Below are positions 32,063-42,500 of a stretch of DNA of 64,000 nt, in pieces. The translations under genes were made by a program, and so were the position numbers. Every line of letters begins with the position of its first letter. Within the stretch, counting starts at the first letter, position 1. Location: NCBI RefSeq assembly GCF_900637665.1, contig NZ_LR134386.1, positions 2,348,501 through 2,412,500 on the forward strand, given 5' to 3'. This DNA is from Chryseobacterium nakagawai (GTDB lineage Bacteria > Bacteroidota > Bacteroidia > Flavobacteriales > Weeksellaceae). The notes below the pieces were generated by a model. That model was not told the origin of the DNA. It made no database searches and saw only the letters and a program-made list of their open reading frames with translations.

Positions 32063-34396
32063 TTAAAATTTGAAATTGTAAGTGATGTTAGGGACCCAAC
32101 GGAATAGGGAAGTCTGCATAGCGCGGGTTGTTCCCGGATTGTTTGGATTGTCTTCGAAAGTAATGGTGTAGGCATTTTCACGGCCGTACAAGTTATAAAT
32201 TCCGAATGTCCATGATCCGCGGAAACGCTTATTCGATTCCGGTTCGTAGGTGGCACTAAGATCCATTCTGTGATAAGCAGGCATTCTGTCAGCATTTCTG
32301 CTGTTATACTGGAATACCGTCTGCCCGTTCAGTTCATATTTTCCAACAGGGAAGGTTACTGCATTTCCTGTACTGTAAAGAAACAGTCCGGAAAGGGTCC
32401 ATTTTGGGTTAAGCTGATAAGTGGCAACGATAGAAATATCATGGGTTTTATCCATTCTGGCATTGTACCATTGATTGTCATTAATTCCGTCGATCTTTCT
32501 TTCAGTTTTAGATAGGGTATAAGAGATCCAACCAGTCAGTTTTCCACTTTTCTTTTTGGCAATAAGTTCAAGACCATATGCTCTTCCTTTTCCAAATAAT
32601 AATTCACCTTCTACATCTGCTGCAGTACTGAAGCCAATCTGGGCTCCGTTTTTGAAATCGATCTGGTTTTGCATGGATTTATAATAAACTTCAGCATTCA
32701 ATTCATAATTGTTGTTATTGAAGTTTCTGCTGTAGCCTGCACTAATCTGATCTGCAATTTCAGGCTTCACCGAATAGCTGCTTCCAATCCATTGATCGGT
32801 AGGGTTTCCACTGCTGCTGTTGCTCAAAAGGTGAAGGTTCTGGGTGTTTCTGGAGTATCCTCCTTTCACGCTGCTTACTTCATTAATGCGGTAATTAGCT
32901 GTAATACGCGGCTCAAGGTTGGTATATGTTTTTCCGAATTTCCCTTTTTCTAAATATTGACTTCCCATAAGTTCTCCGTTTTCGTAAGTATTGAAAGTGT
33001 CGCCACCCAATACACTAAAGAAGGAAAGTCGCATTCCGTAATTAATGGTAAGCTTTTCTGTTGCTTTGAAATCATCATTGATATACAGGGCATTTTCCCA
33101 TGAATATCTTGGGTTTCTTGAATAAGAATTCACAATTGTTCCGGAGGCACTGCTTGGTGTCAAAGTATGGTAAATAGACTGCAGACCAAACCGTACAGAA
33201 TGTTTATTTCCTGCAAACCAGGTAAAGTCCTGTTTAAGGTTCCAGTCCTGAATCTTTGAATTTAAATTAAATTCGCTCTCGTTGTTTTTCAGGCCAATCT
33301 TGTAATCATAATTACTGTAGATAATAGATGTATTGGAGAAAAGCTTACTGTTGATAATACTGTTCCATCGTAATGTTGCAGTAGTATTCCCCCAATCGGT
33401 ATTGAACGTATCTCCCAATCCTAATACATCTCTTCCGAAATATCCCGAAATATAAATACGGTTATTTTCATTGATCTGATAATTGGCTTTCAGGTTAAGA
33501 TCATAAAAATATAATTTATTGTCTTTATAATCTTTAGAAGATTTAAGGAATAAATCGGCATACGTTCTTCTTCCGGATACAATAAAAGAAGATTTTTCTT
33601 TCTGAATCGGCCCTTCCACACTCAGCCTGCTGCTAATCAGTCCGATTCCACCATTTACATTATAATTTTTGTTATTTCCATCCTTCATTTTCACGTCCAT
33701 TACTGAAGAAAGGCGTCCTCCATACTGAGCAGGGCTGTTTCCTTTGATAATACTGGCATCCTTCAAGGCATCACTATTGAATGTACTGAAAAACCCAAGT
33801 AAATGCGACGCATTATACACCGGAGCTTCATCTAAGAGGATCAGGTTTTGGTCTGTTGCCCCACCTCTTACACTGAAGCCGCTGCTTCCTTCACCGTTAC
33901 TTTTAATCCCCGGCAGAAGCTGTATGGTTTTCATAACGTCCTTCTCACCAAATAAGACAGGAAGTTTCTCTATGCTTTTGATATTTAAAGTTTCAGTTCC
34001 CATTTGGGCACTGGTAAGGTTTTTATCCTTTTTAATCCCGGAAACAATTACTTCATCTATCGTGTTAGATTTCTGCTCTTCCTGGTTAAGAAGAATATCC
34101 AGTTTCATATTCTGGTCAACGTTGATTTGCTGCTCAAAATCCTTGTAACCGGGATAAGAAATAATGATGGTATGGCTCCCTTCCGGCACTGATAGCGAGT
34201 AAAATCCATATTCATTGGCTACAACGTTAATCGAAGGATCATCGCTTACTTTTACCGTTACACCAATCAGCAATTCGCCGTTTTTTTTATCTTTCACTGT
34301 TCCGCTTATAGAGCGGGATTGCTGTTGGGCCATCACCAGAGTGCTGAAACAGAGCGCAGCAGTGGCTGCGGTAATCTTGAAAAAAGATGTTTGCAT
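32063..34396 (-). CDS. TonB-dependent receptor with carboxypeptidase-like regulatory domain
   Basis: 777 residues: signal peptide (MQTSFFKITAATAALCFSTL, cleavage after VMAQ), carboxypeptidase-regulatory-like domain at about 27-110 (SISGTVKDKKNGELLIGVTV, SVPEGSHTIIISYPGYKDFE), plug at about 125-230 (VIVSGIKKDKNLTSAQMGTE, ARKGGATDQNLILLDEAP-type) and a 22-strand barrel ending RWVPNITYNFKF. The aromatic last residue is typical of Bam-inserted barrels. It imports an unknown ligand with TonB energy. The DUF4249 gene follows in the same operon. Confidence 0.9.
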   Translation of the reverse strand: MQTSFFKITAATAALCFSTLVMAQQQSRSISGTVKDKKNGELLIGVTVKVSDDPSINVVANEYGFYSLSVPEGSHTIIISYPGYKDFEQQINVDQNMKLDILLNQEEQKSNTIDEVIVSGIKKDKNLTSAQMGTETLNIKSIEKLPVLFGEKDVMKTIQLLPGIKSNGEGSSGFSVRGGATDQNLILLDEAPVYNASHLLGFFSTFNSDALKDASIIKGNSPAQYGGRLSSVMDVKMKDGNNKNYNVNGGIGLISSRLSVEGPIQKEKSSFIVSGRRTYADLFLKSSKDYKDNKLYFYDLNLKANYQINENNRIYISGYFGRDVLGLGDTFNTDWGNTTATLRWNSIINSKLFSNTSIIYSNYDYKIGLKNNESEFNLNSKIQDWNLKQDFTWFAGNKHSVRFGLQSIYHTLTPSSASGTIVNSYSRNPRYSWENALYINDDFKATEKLTINYGMRLSFFSVLGGDTFNTYENGELMGSQYLEKGKFGKTYTNLEPRITANYRINEVSSVKGGYSRNTQNLHLLSNSSSGNPTDQWIGSSYSVKPEIADQISAGYSRNFNNNNYELNAEVYYKSMQNQIDFKNGAQIGFSTAADVEGELLFGKGRAYGLELIAKKKSGKLTGWISYTLSKTERKIDGINDNQWYNARMDKTHDISIVATYQLNPKWTLSGLFLYSTGNAVTFPVGKYELNGQTVFQYNSRNADRMPAYHRMDLSATYEPESNKRFRGSWTFGIYNLYGRENAYTITFEDNPNNPGTTRAMQTSLFRWVPNITYNFKF

Positions 34397-34819
34397 TAGT
34401 TTTTTTTAAAGTAGTAGATCTCTTCTATATTGAACGGAGTTATTGTTTCCAGTTGATTAGTTGAAAGAATCAGGAATTAGTTACAGGCAAAATCCCCATT
34501 TTGGTGAAAAAATTGTGGTTTTTGTGTTGTTAATGGGTGTTTTTGGAGATTTTAATACTAAAGATTGTAAGAATTTGATAGTGGAAATTGATAAGATGTT
34601 AAGTTGTTGTGTTTTTACTGAATGAAAAACTAATTATGATAATGAATAATGCAAGTGAATAAAATGATGGTTTTTTATTCATTTATTTGATTTTTTAATG
34701 AAGAAATGAATAAAATTGTTTAATATTTTAATTGTTTTAGATTCAAATGAGGTGTTATAGTAAAAGATTTTTACTCTTCCTTAATCCAAATATTAAACTT
34801 ATCTTGCCTGGAAAGAACG
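34397..34819. other. Divergent intergenic region, 423 bp, no gene seen
   Basis: Very AT-rich spacer between the divergent receptor and thioredoxin genes; T- and G-rich runs (34500-34560) but no supported frame. No unambiguous TTG/TAnnTTTG pair was found on either strand. Confidence 0.45.
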
Positions 34820-35416
34820 ATGAAGAGTATGGATAATCTTAAAAAGTGGGTCATGAGCAATCTTTCCACTCTACTATTAACGGTTTTGTTCATTATCATA
34901 TTGGTTAATCCGGATGCGAAGGCATGGCTGATGAGACAGGTCGCATCCACAGGAATACTCAATTCCAGTATTTCTGAATCCGTGGAGAAACCGGGAAATA
35001 CTGTAGCTTATACAGGTTTGATGCTAAAAAATGAAGATGGGACCATTATTGATCCCTCTGATCTGAAAAATAAAGTGGTCTTTATTAATTTCTGGGCCTC
35101 ATGGTGTCCTCCCTGCCGGGCTGAGTTTCCATCAATTGAAAAGTTGTATAACCGATACAAAACCCATCCGAATATCATATTCCTCACGATAAATCTTGAC
35201 GATAACCCCGATTTGGGAAAAGCTTATTTAAAAGAAAAAGGATTTACAGTTCCTTTTATAACTCCTGCAGGCAGTATTCCGGGAGAAATTTATAACGGTT
35301 CGTTGCCAACTACTGTTGTACTGGATAAAAAAGGAGAAATCCGCCTTCATCACACCGGAGTGGCAGATTACAGCAAGGATTCTTTTTACCAGCAAATTGA
35401 TTCTTTACTGAAATAA
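34820..35416 (+). CDS. TlpA-like membrane-anchored thioredoxin-family protein
   Basis: 198 residues. An N-terminal membrane anchor (NLSTLLLTVLFIIILV) is followed by a thioredoxin fold with the redox motif in VVFINFWASWCPPCRAEFPS, cis-Pro region YNGSLPTTVVLDKKG and an ending QQIDSLLK. CPPC is the TlpA/ResA-type active site, so it probably reduces periplasmic disulfides, for example in cytochrome c maturation or oxidative-stress repair. ATG 34829 is an alternative start. The three genes that follow lie on the same strand but with larger gaps. Confidence 0.85.
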   Translation: MKSMDNLKKWVMSNLSTLLLTVLFIIILVNPDAKAWLMRQVASTGILNSSISESVEKPGNTVAYTGLMLKNEDGTIIDPSDLKNKVVFINFWASWCPPCRAEFPSIEKLYNRYKTHPNIIFLTINLDDNPDLGKAYLKEKGFTVPFITPAGSIPGEIYNGSLPTTVVLDKKGEIRLHHTGVADYSKDSFYQQIDSLLK

Positions 35417-35450
35417 AAAAGGACAATAAACACTTTGAGTAATTAGAGAT

Positions 35451-35984
35451 ATGAATTTGTATACCTTGCTTTCATTTCACCCACAGGAAGATTATTACTT
35501 CTCAGTAATTGATAAACAGGGAAATATTTTTGATAAATTTCAAATCCCAGAATGCCGGGAAATCCCAATCAGAAATAATAGGATTCCCATTAAAGAAGAA
35601 TTTACAGAACAGTATAACCTGAATCTGGATGATTTTTTAAAGGAATATGACATATATACCTGCTATACTGGCGGTATAGGTGATTTATTTTCAGAGAAAG
35701 CCGTGTCAGCTTTAAGGAAAGATCTTCAGGATGAAATTGAATTTATACCCTGCATGCTGAAAGGCTTGCAAGTTCCTGTTTATGCTGCATTGTTTCTGAA
35801 AACAGCGCTTATTATTAAAGATTTTGAAGGAATGGGTTTCACATTTGAAGATATTCCGTTATTAGATGTAAAATATGCTGTTCAGGATGAAAATAAAGGA
35901 GTTAAATTTTTTACACAAGCTTTTGTAGAGCTGGTGAAACAACATAATTTGAAAATTGAGTGTCAACAGCAAACGCCACAATAA
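35451..35984 (+). CDS. Cytoplasmic protein of unknown function
   Basis: 177 residues with no signal peptide: MNLYTLLSFHPQEDYYFSVI, ITEEYNL-like EEFTEQYNLNLDDFLKEY, then FTFEDIPLLDVKYAVQDENK and AFVELVKQHNLKIECQQQ. The middle and end recall immunity-type proteins of the Imm11 style that share a two-lobed helical/sheet pattern, but the match is only by general look. It is 6 bp upstream of the SUKH-like gene, so the two are co-transcribed. Confidence 0.6.
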   Translation: MNLYTLLSFHPQEDYYFSVIDKQGNIFDKFQIPECREIPIRNNRIPIKEEFTEQYNLNLDDFLKEYDIYTCYTGGIGDLFSEKAVSALRKDLQDEIEFIPCMLKGLQVPVYAALFLKTALIIKDFEGMGFTFEDIPLLDVKYAVQDENKGVKFFTQAFVELVKQHNLKIECQQQTPQ

Positions 35985-35990
35985 AGCTTA

Positions 35991-36482
35991 ATGATAATGC
36001 TATTTAAAATACGATCCATTGAAGAAATAGAAACTGAGATTTTAAAGGAAAAAGGAAACGTACAGAATTTCCCCAAAACCATTGATTTTCCTTTTCCCAA
36101 ATGTTATAAAAACATGGTTACTGTTATAAAAACAACAGAGATAGCATCAGAAGCGATTGTATACAGTGCTATTGAGGCGGTCAATGAAAATAAAGAATTT
36201 GTCTTGCCGGATTCTTGGTGTTTTGCTGGGAATGGGCAAGGAGATCGCTGGTTCCTGGATAGAAGCGGAGCTGTTTTCTTTTATAATCATGATGATGACG
36301 AAAAATTAGAACCCATGAATATCAGTTTTGAAGAATGGTTGCAGATGGCATTCATTGTTCAACAATTGGATTTTTACTTAGATGAGTATGATGAAGTTTC
36401 AGAACCTGTCAGACAAAACTTTTATGATACGCTGAATGCCATTCATCCCCAATTGGGAGAGAATTACCCTTTTATTGTTTAG
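35991..36482 (+). CDS. SUKH-like (SMI1/KNR4-type) protein
   Basis: 163 residues, cytoplasmic. The core reads VLPDSWCFAGNGQGDRWFLD, RSGAVFFYNHDDDEKLEPMN and ISFEEWLQMAFIVQQLDFYL. FAGNGQGD...F..(D)..G.VF...HD plus the E-W-L helix is the SUKH pattern. Members often act as immunity proteins against nuclease or deaminase toxins. No toxin is adjacent here. ATG 35991 (MIM) or 35997 could be the start. Confidence 0.65.
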   Translation: MIMLFKIRSIEEIETEILKEKGNVQNFPKTIDFPFPKCYKNMVTVIKTTEIASEAIVYSAIEAVNENKEFVLPDSWCFAGNGQGDRWFLDRSGAVFFYNHDDDEKLEPMNISFEEWLQMAFIVQQLDFYLDEYDEVSEPVRQNFYDTLNAIHPQLGENYPFIV

Positions 36483-36612
36483 GAGTTTGAACGGAAGCTG
36501 GAAGTTCTTGAAGCGTTCGTAGAGGTGTTTTTCTATCTTTATTGCTTTTATATGAGTCTATTTTATAAATCATTCAAATAGCTGTTAGTAACTTCTATCT
36601 TAAATCTAAGTA

Positions 36613-37275
36613 ATGATTGTAAAGACCGATAAAAAGACTTATTTTTGGATAGAAAGAAAATTATCGAACACCATTTCACTACTTATGAATATAGACCAAC
36701 TGAAGGAGAAGGCGCAGCCTATGATCCGTAAAGCCAAATTGTTTACTTCAGCGAATGATGCGGATGAAAAAACAGCTTATACTAATGAAAATGAACCACT
36801 TCGTTTTATTGTAAAGTACTCAGATCAATGGATGGGACTGATGGAAGAACAGGATGAGTTCAGCTTTGTACCAGTTCATATAGAAGCAGTTGACTTAAGC
36901 TCCTATATAGCTTTAACAGAAAGAGAAACAGAGATTTACCCGCCATTTGAAACATTGATGCATTACGGAGATGAAGAAATCCAACAATGGATTCTTGAAA
37001 ATGATGGCGATAAAAATGAGCTGACAAGCTTAGCGGCTTTTGCTCCGGATGACTATACTGATATCTGGATAGATTCACATCCTATCTACTCCAATGATGA
37101 TATTTTTGCCTACAAGGGCGGTTGGGCAATGATCTGGCCTGAAGATGATGTTCCTATGCAGTGGAACGAAGATCTGGAGTTTCTTTTTCAGATCGGATTA
37201 CAGGATGAGCCGTTTGTAGAAGTATTTTATGACAAAAAGGAATCTTCTTATATCTGTGTGGAACGTAATACATAA
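36613..37275 (+). CDS. Cytoplasmic protein of unknown function
   Basis: 220 residues without a signal: SLLMNIDQLKEKAQPMIRKA, DEFSFVPVHIEAVDLSSYIA, then YKGGWAMIWPEDDVPMQWNE, DLEFLFQIGLQDEPFVEVFY and ICVERN. GGWAMIWPEDD... and LEFLFQIGLQDEP recall the metabolite-binding DUF1963/YwqG type, but only loosely. It belongs to a run of three unlinked-looking small genes after the thioredoxin. A weak terminator follows near 37347-37383. Confidence 0.55.
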   Translation: MIVKTDKKTYFWIERKLSNTISLLMNIDQLKEKAQPMIRKAKLFTSANDADEKTAYTNENEPLRFIVKYSDQWMGLMEEQDEFSFVPVHIEAVDLSSYIALTERETEIYPPFETLMHYGDEEIQQWILENDGDKNELTSLAAFAPDDYTDIWIDSHPIYSNDDIFAYKGGWAMIWPEDDVPMQWNEDLEFLFQIGLQDEPFVEVFYDKKESSYICVERNT

Positions 37276-37346
37276 ACGAGGTGGAGGAAAATACAAGGTT
37301 TAATTATATAAAATCTCCGAAGTCATAAGCGAGTTATTGATATTAA

Positions 37347-37383
37347 AAAAGCCCGTAGTTTTGATCTGCGGGTTTTCTTTTTA
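37347..37383 (+). terminator. Terminator after 36613-37275
   Basis: AAAAGCCCG (37348-37356) pairs with CGGGTTTT (about 37368-37376), followed by CTTTTTAG. The inner part of the stem is imperfect. Confidence 0.65.
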
Positions 37384-37468
37384 GTTAGATTGTTATTGCT
37401 ACTGTATAAATATCGACTATAATTTCCTTCATGAAAAAATAGTACTTTTATACCCTAAGAAACAGAAT

Positions 37469-38032
37469 ATGCAGGATCGTTTAAGAACCCATATCGAAAA
37501 AATACTTCCTCTCAGTGAAGAAGAGTTTGAATATATATCTTCCTGTTTTATCTATAAAAAATACAAGAAGCATCAGTTTTTAATACAAGAAGGAGAGTGG
37601 GTTTCCTATAATTATTTTGTGTTGAAAGGACTTTTGAAATTAGTCTATACGGATGAAGCCGGAAAGGAGCATATCGTAGGGTTTGCCATGGAAGATTGGT
37701 GGGAAACTGATTTCCCTGCCTATTATCTCAGTCAGAAAGCCACCATGTCATTGGAGTGTGTGGAAAATACGGAAGTATTGTGCCTTAGCCTTGAAAATTA
37801 TAGGAAGATCTGTAGTATCCATCCTAAAATGGAGCATTTCTTTCTGGAAAAAGCCTATATGGGATTTATTTCAGCACAACAGCGTATTATTTCTACCATG
37901 ACAACCGGAATAAAGGACCGATATGAACACCTTCTGGAAAAATATCCGTCTCTTGTACAGCGTGTTCCCAAATCATTGCTTGCTGCTTATCTGGGCGTTT
38001 CCCGCGAAACACTCAGCCGTTTATCTTTATAA
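37469..38032 (+). CDS. Crp/Fnr-family transcriptional regulator
   Basis: 187 residues. A cyclic-nucleotide-binding-type beta roll spans about 20-120 (KHQFLIQEGEWVSYNYFVLK, GLLKLVYTDEAGKEHIVGFA). The C-terminal HTH reads VPKSLLAAYLGVSRETLSRL, with the RETxxR contact residues of CRP that read TGTGA-type half-sites. Two GTGA-N6-TCAC palindromes lie 3 and 26 bp after its stop, in front of ridA. It is probably an activator of ridA and possibly self-regulated. It lacks the Cys cluster of FNR, so it is not an iron-sulfur oxygen sensor. Confidence 0.9.
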   Translation: MQDRLRTHIEKILPLSEEEFEYISSCFIYKKYKKHQFLIQEGEWVSYNYFVLKGLLKLVYTDEAGKEHIVGFAMEDWWETDFPAYYLSQKATMSLECVENTEVLCLSLENYRKICSIHPKMEHFFLEKAYMGFISAQQRIISTMTTGIKDRYEHLLEKYPSLVQRVPKSLLAAYLGVSRETLSRLSL

Positions 38033-38035
38033 GTG

Positions 38036-38072
38036 GTGATTTCGGTCACTGGATAATCGTGATTTCGATCAC
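38036..38072. promoter_or_regulatory. Two tandem CRP-type operators GTGA-N6-TCAC
   Basis: Site 1 is 38036-38049 (GTGATTTCGGTCAC) and site 2 is 38059-38072 (GTGATTTCGATCAC); centres are 23 bp apart. A -7-like CAATTTTG lies at 38096-38103, which puts the site centres near -42 and -65 of the implied start. The upstream gene encodes a regulator whose recognition helix suits GTGA half-sites. Confidence 0.7.
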
Positions 38073-38130
38073 AGAGTTTTGAGATCCCTATTCTGCAATT
38101 TTGTAGAGTAATGTATAACAAAATTCAACA

Positions 38131-38520
38131 ATGGAAAAAAGAATGGTAAACCCATGGAAATGGCAGGAAACACGCAGTTATTCGCAAGCTGTGGAAGTAA
38201 AAAACATAGAAGCAACTTTATACTGTTCAGGACAGGCAGCCATTGATCCGGATGGTACCTCGAGTAATGAGGATATGAAAAGCCAACTTGAGCAGGCAAT
38301 TGCCAATCTTGAAGAAGTGATTACAACTGCAGGATATGAATGTAAAGGAGTTGTAAGATTAAATATCTATACCACCTCAACTCAGGAGTTATGGCCTCAT
38401 TTTCCTATTCTTCAGGACTGGATTGCAAAACACGATATTGAGCAGGCGGTCACTATGCTTGAGGTGAATGGCTTATTTGAAACCTTAAAAGTAGAATTAG
38501 AAGCCACGGTTGTAAAGTAA
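38131..38520 (+). CDS. RidA-family protein (YjgF/YER057c/UK114)
   Basis: 129 residues, MEKRMVNPWKWQETRSYSQA at the start, then YCSGQAAIDPDGTSSNEDMK, QLEQAIANLEEVITTAGYEC and GVVRLNIYTTSTQELW; the Arg in VVRLNIY is the conserved RidA residue that holds the substrate carboxylate. RidA hydrolyses reactive 2-aminoacrylate and related enamines; some relatives have other substrates. It follows the Crp/Fnr gene with the operators between them. Confidence 0.85.
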   Translation: MEKRMVNPWKWQETRSYSQAVEVKNIEATLYCSGQAAIDPDGTSSNEDMKSQLEQAIANLEEVITTAGYECKGVVRLNIYTTSTQELWPHFPILQDWIAKHDIEQAVTMLEVNGLFETLKVELEATVVK

Positions 38521-38611
38521 TTTTCACAGCAGGTTAAAAATGTAGCCTCCAATGTATTTTGGAGGTTTTTTCTTACCTTTATATAAGATAATTTGTAATC
38601 AGATAGAGTGT

Positions 38612-39400
38612 ATGAATATTCAACTTTTTTCAAAAAATGCTCTGGTAGGAGGGGCTACGCAGGGAATAGGGGCAGGAATTGCTATTGAACTGGCAAAATG
38701 TGGAGCTAATGTGACCATAATGGCTAGAAATGAAGCAAAACTTAAAGATTTCATGGCTTCATTACCCACTGTTCATCCGGATCAGAAACATGAATACCTG
38801 GTTGCTGATTTTTCTGATTTTGAAAGCTATAAACAAATCATCGCAGGATATTTTAAAACCCATTCCATAGATATTTTGGTGAATAATACCAATGGTCCGG
38901 AACCGGGGCTTGCCCTTGAAAAAAATGTTGAAGATTATCAGAAAGCTTTTGACCTTCTGTTTAAAACGGTTTGTGAAACAACTTTATTGGCTTTACCTCA
39001 TATGATTGAGCAGAAAAACGGCCGTATTATCAATGTTTCTTCACTCTCTGTAAAAGAACCCATCGGAAATCTGGCGCTTTCCAATTCTATCCGCTCTGCA
39101 GTGATGGCTTGGGCCAAAACCTTATCCATCGAAGTTGCCCAGCATCATATTACAGTGAACAATATCTTAACAGGATATTTTGATACAGCACGCATTCAGA
39201 ATTTAATCAGTCATGATGCTCAAAAAATGAATTCATCTGTAGAAGAAATTAAAAAGACCAGGGAAAGTAAAATCCCAATGAAACGATTCGGAAAACCGGA
39301 AGAATATGGTCATCTGGTGGCTTTTCTGGCTTCAGAATATGCATCTTACCTTACCGGAGCTAATATTCCTTTGGATGGGGGATTGAATAATACATATTAA
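38612..39400 (+). CDS. SDR-family oxidoreductase lacking the catalytic Tyr
   Basis: ATG 38612 (MNIQLFSKNALVGGATQGIG) is preferred; the frame is open 20 codons upstream but only into spacer. The 262-residue protein has the NAD(P) motif GGATQGIGAGIA, NNTNG, and the Ser of the active site in INVSSLSVKEP. Where YxxxK is expected the sequence is ALSNSIRSAVMAWAKTL: Tyr is replaced by Asn while Lys is kept. This is a known SDR subgroup related to FabG-like reductases, often without demonstrated activity. It ends PLDGGLNNTY. Confidence 0.85.
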   Translation: MNIQLFSKNALVGGATQGIGAGIAIELAKCGANVTIMARNEAKLKDFMASLPTVHPDQKHEYLVADFSDFESYKQIIAGYFKTHSIDILVNNTNGPEPGLALEKNVEDYQKAFDLLFKTVCETTLLALPHMIEQKNGRIINVSSLSVKEPIGNLALSNSIRSAVMAWAKTLSIEVAQHHITVNNILTGYFDTARIQNLISHDAQKMNSSVEEIKKTRESKIPMKRFGKPEEYGHLVAFLASEYASYLTGANIPLDGGLNNTY

Positions 39401-39506
39401 ACTATTTTAAGTTTTCATCCTGATTCATCATTTTATGGAAAAAGTCACAGGTTGATGTAATATTCCTTTTCCGTCAGTTGTCATATTAATATTGGAAAAT
39501 ATTAAT

Positions 39507-42500
39507 ATGAAAAACTGGTCTTTTAAAAAATGGAACACCGTACTGGGATGGTTCCTTTTTGCTATTGCATTAATTACTTATTTCTCCACCATGGAGCATT
39601 TTCTGAGCTTTTGGGATTGCGGGGAATATATCTCTTCAGCGGCTAAACTTGAAGTAACACATGCTCCTGGAGCAGCCTTATTCCAAATTGTGGGAGCTGT
39701 GGCGAGTATTTTTGCATTGGGGAACAGCAGCAATTATTCTATTGTGATTAATGCGATGTCAGCGCTTTTCAGTGCATTGACGATTTTATTTTTGTTTTGG
39801 ACTATTACCCATTTTTTAAGAAGACTTTTACATAAGGATTTTGAAGATATTACGAAGCATCAGGAAATTTCCATTCTGTTTGCCGGAACTATAGGTGCTT
39901 TATGTTTTATGTTTTCAGATACGTTTTGGTTTTCAGCGGTAGAAGGAGAAGTCTATTCAATGGCTTCTTTATTTATCGCAATTTTAGTATGGCTGATTAC
40001 CAAATGGGAAAACGAATATAAAGCAACAGATAATGAAAGATGGATTGTTCTTATTTTCTTTATTATAGGGCTTTCAGTGGGAGTTCATATGATGTGTATG
40101 CTGGCCATTCCTGCAATATGTCTGGTGTATTATGCCAGAACTTATACGTTTACCTGGAAGAGTTTTATTTTGGCCAATCTGATAACGCTTGGAGTGTTAG
40201 CATTTGTCTTTAAAATTATTTTTCCGCTGATTATGACGATGTTCGGACAGCTGGAAATCTTCTTTGTCAATGGGTTAGGGCTTCCTTTTCATTCCGGGAC
40301 GATCGTCGCTTTTATTTTGATGGCAGTACTTTGTTATCTGATGATTACGTATGCGAGAAAGACAAAAAAAAATATCTATCAGACTATCGTTTTATCTGTA
40401 GTGTATATGGTAATAGGGTTTTCATGCTGGCTAGTAATTCCCATCAGGGCAAATGCCAATCCGCCTATGAATCTTAATGATCCTGATACAGCTATCGGGA
40501 TGAAGGATTATTACAACAGGGAGCAGTATGGTGATTGGCCTACCGTTTACGGACAAAATTACACAGCAGCTCTTGATAAAAAAGGGCTAGAAAAGAATGA
40601 AGACGGAAGCTATAAAAGGAAAATAACCGGAGATATCTACGAAAAAGATGAAAAAACTAAGACTTATAGAAAAACAGGGGAAAGGTTTAATTATGCATAC
40701 AATAAATCTCATATAAGCTTTATGCCCAGAATGTTTAGTGAGGACAAGGAGGTGATGGCCAATTACATTTCGATGTACGGAGCTCCTGATTTTACATTCA
40801 ACTATGATAATGAGGATGTGGCAGATAATCCGCAGGCTAAACAGATTTTTGATGAACTAAGAGCCAAATATGAAGATGATTCCATTACGGTTGAAGATTA
40901 TATGAAGGTAAAACCCTATGATCTTATTAATGTGCAAAGACCTTCATTGGGCCAGAATATGAATTATTTCTTTTCTTTTCAGAACGGATATTATTTTGTA
41001 AGATATCTGATGTGGAACTTCGTAGGAAGACAGAATGATTTTCAGGGTCACCTGGAAAATACTCATGGAAACTGGATTTCAGGTTTTTCTTTTATTGACA
41101 ATGCTTTATTGGGAAACCAGGATAATATTCCGGCAAAATTTAAAAATGATAGCACTGTAAAATTCTTTTTCCTGCCGCTGATCTTGGGATTGATTGGTTT
41201 TTTCTTTCAGTTAAACAGAGATTTTGGAAGATTCTACGCTCTTCTTTCCCTGTTTATTGTCACCAGTATCGGAATTGTTTTCTATACAGGCGTTAAACCA
41301 TTTGAACCCAGAGAAAGAGATTATGCAATGGTAGGGTCATTCTATGCCTTTGCCATCTGGATTGGGTTGGGAGCCGGATCTGTTCTATGGTTTATTCAGT
41401 CCAAAGTAAAATCTAATGCAGTAAATATGGTATTCGGGATAGTTTTGTTAGGAATTCCTTTTATGATGGGGTTCCAAAATTATGTTCCACATGATCGGAG
41501 CCAGAAGTCAGCGGCTTATGATTCGGCCTATTCTTTCCTGGTGTCATTGCCTAAAAACGGGATTATTTTTACCTATGCTGATAATGATACATATCCGGTT
41601 TGGGGAATTCAGGAAACAGAAAGGGTAAGGGATGATGTGAAAACCGTGAATTTCACTATGCTTGCCACTCCGTGGAATATCGATCAGGTAAAAAGAAAAA
41701 CTTATAATGCCATGGGAGTTCCTGGTGAATTAACCCATGAGGATTACAGAGACGGCGTCAACGATCAGGTTTATCTGATGAAAAAAGAAGACTGGGAAGG
41801 ATTGTTTGCTATGTTAAAAGATCAGGGAGCTCCTGAAACTGAATTTCAGGAATTCAGAAAATTTCTGACTCAGGATTCAATGACCTTAAAAGATGCGATT
41901 AAATTTCTGAAATATAAATCTCCGGCAAAAGATGAGTTACTGAAAATGTATTTCGGGGAAAAAGAATATGAAAAATACAATATCATTCCAGTACATCAAT
42001 TCATTCTTCCTGTCAATAAGGAAAATGCAGTGAAGTCTGGAATTATTAATCAGGCTGATCTCCCAAATACAGTAGATCAGATTATGATTAAATATGAAGC
42101 CAATACTCTTTATAAAAGCCATCTTATTATGCTGGATATTCTGGCTAATTTTGATTGGAAGCGTCCGATCAACTTCTCTTCAGGAGGAATATATGATAGC
42201 GAAAATATTTTTTACCTTGATGATTACCTGCAGTTCGATGGATTTAGTTACAGGCTGATTCCTATCCATACTCCTCAAAGCCCGGATGGGGATAAAGGCA
42301 GAGTGGATGCTGATTCTCTTTATCAAGTGGTGAAAAATTATAAATGGGGTAACTTTAAGGACCTGAATGTTTATTATGATGAAACGGCTACTTCCAATAT
42401 TATAAATTACAGAACGTCTGTAAGCAGAGCTGTTTTAGCTTTAGCAGCAAATGGACAGAAAGAAAAAGCATTGGAATTACTGGATCTGGCAGCCAAAGAA

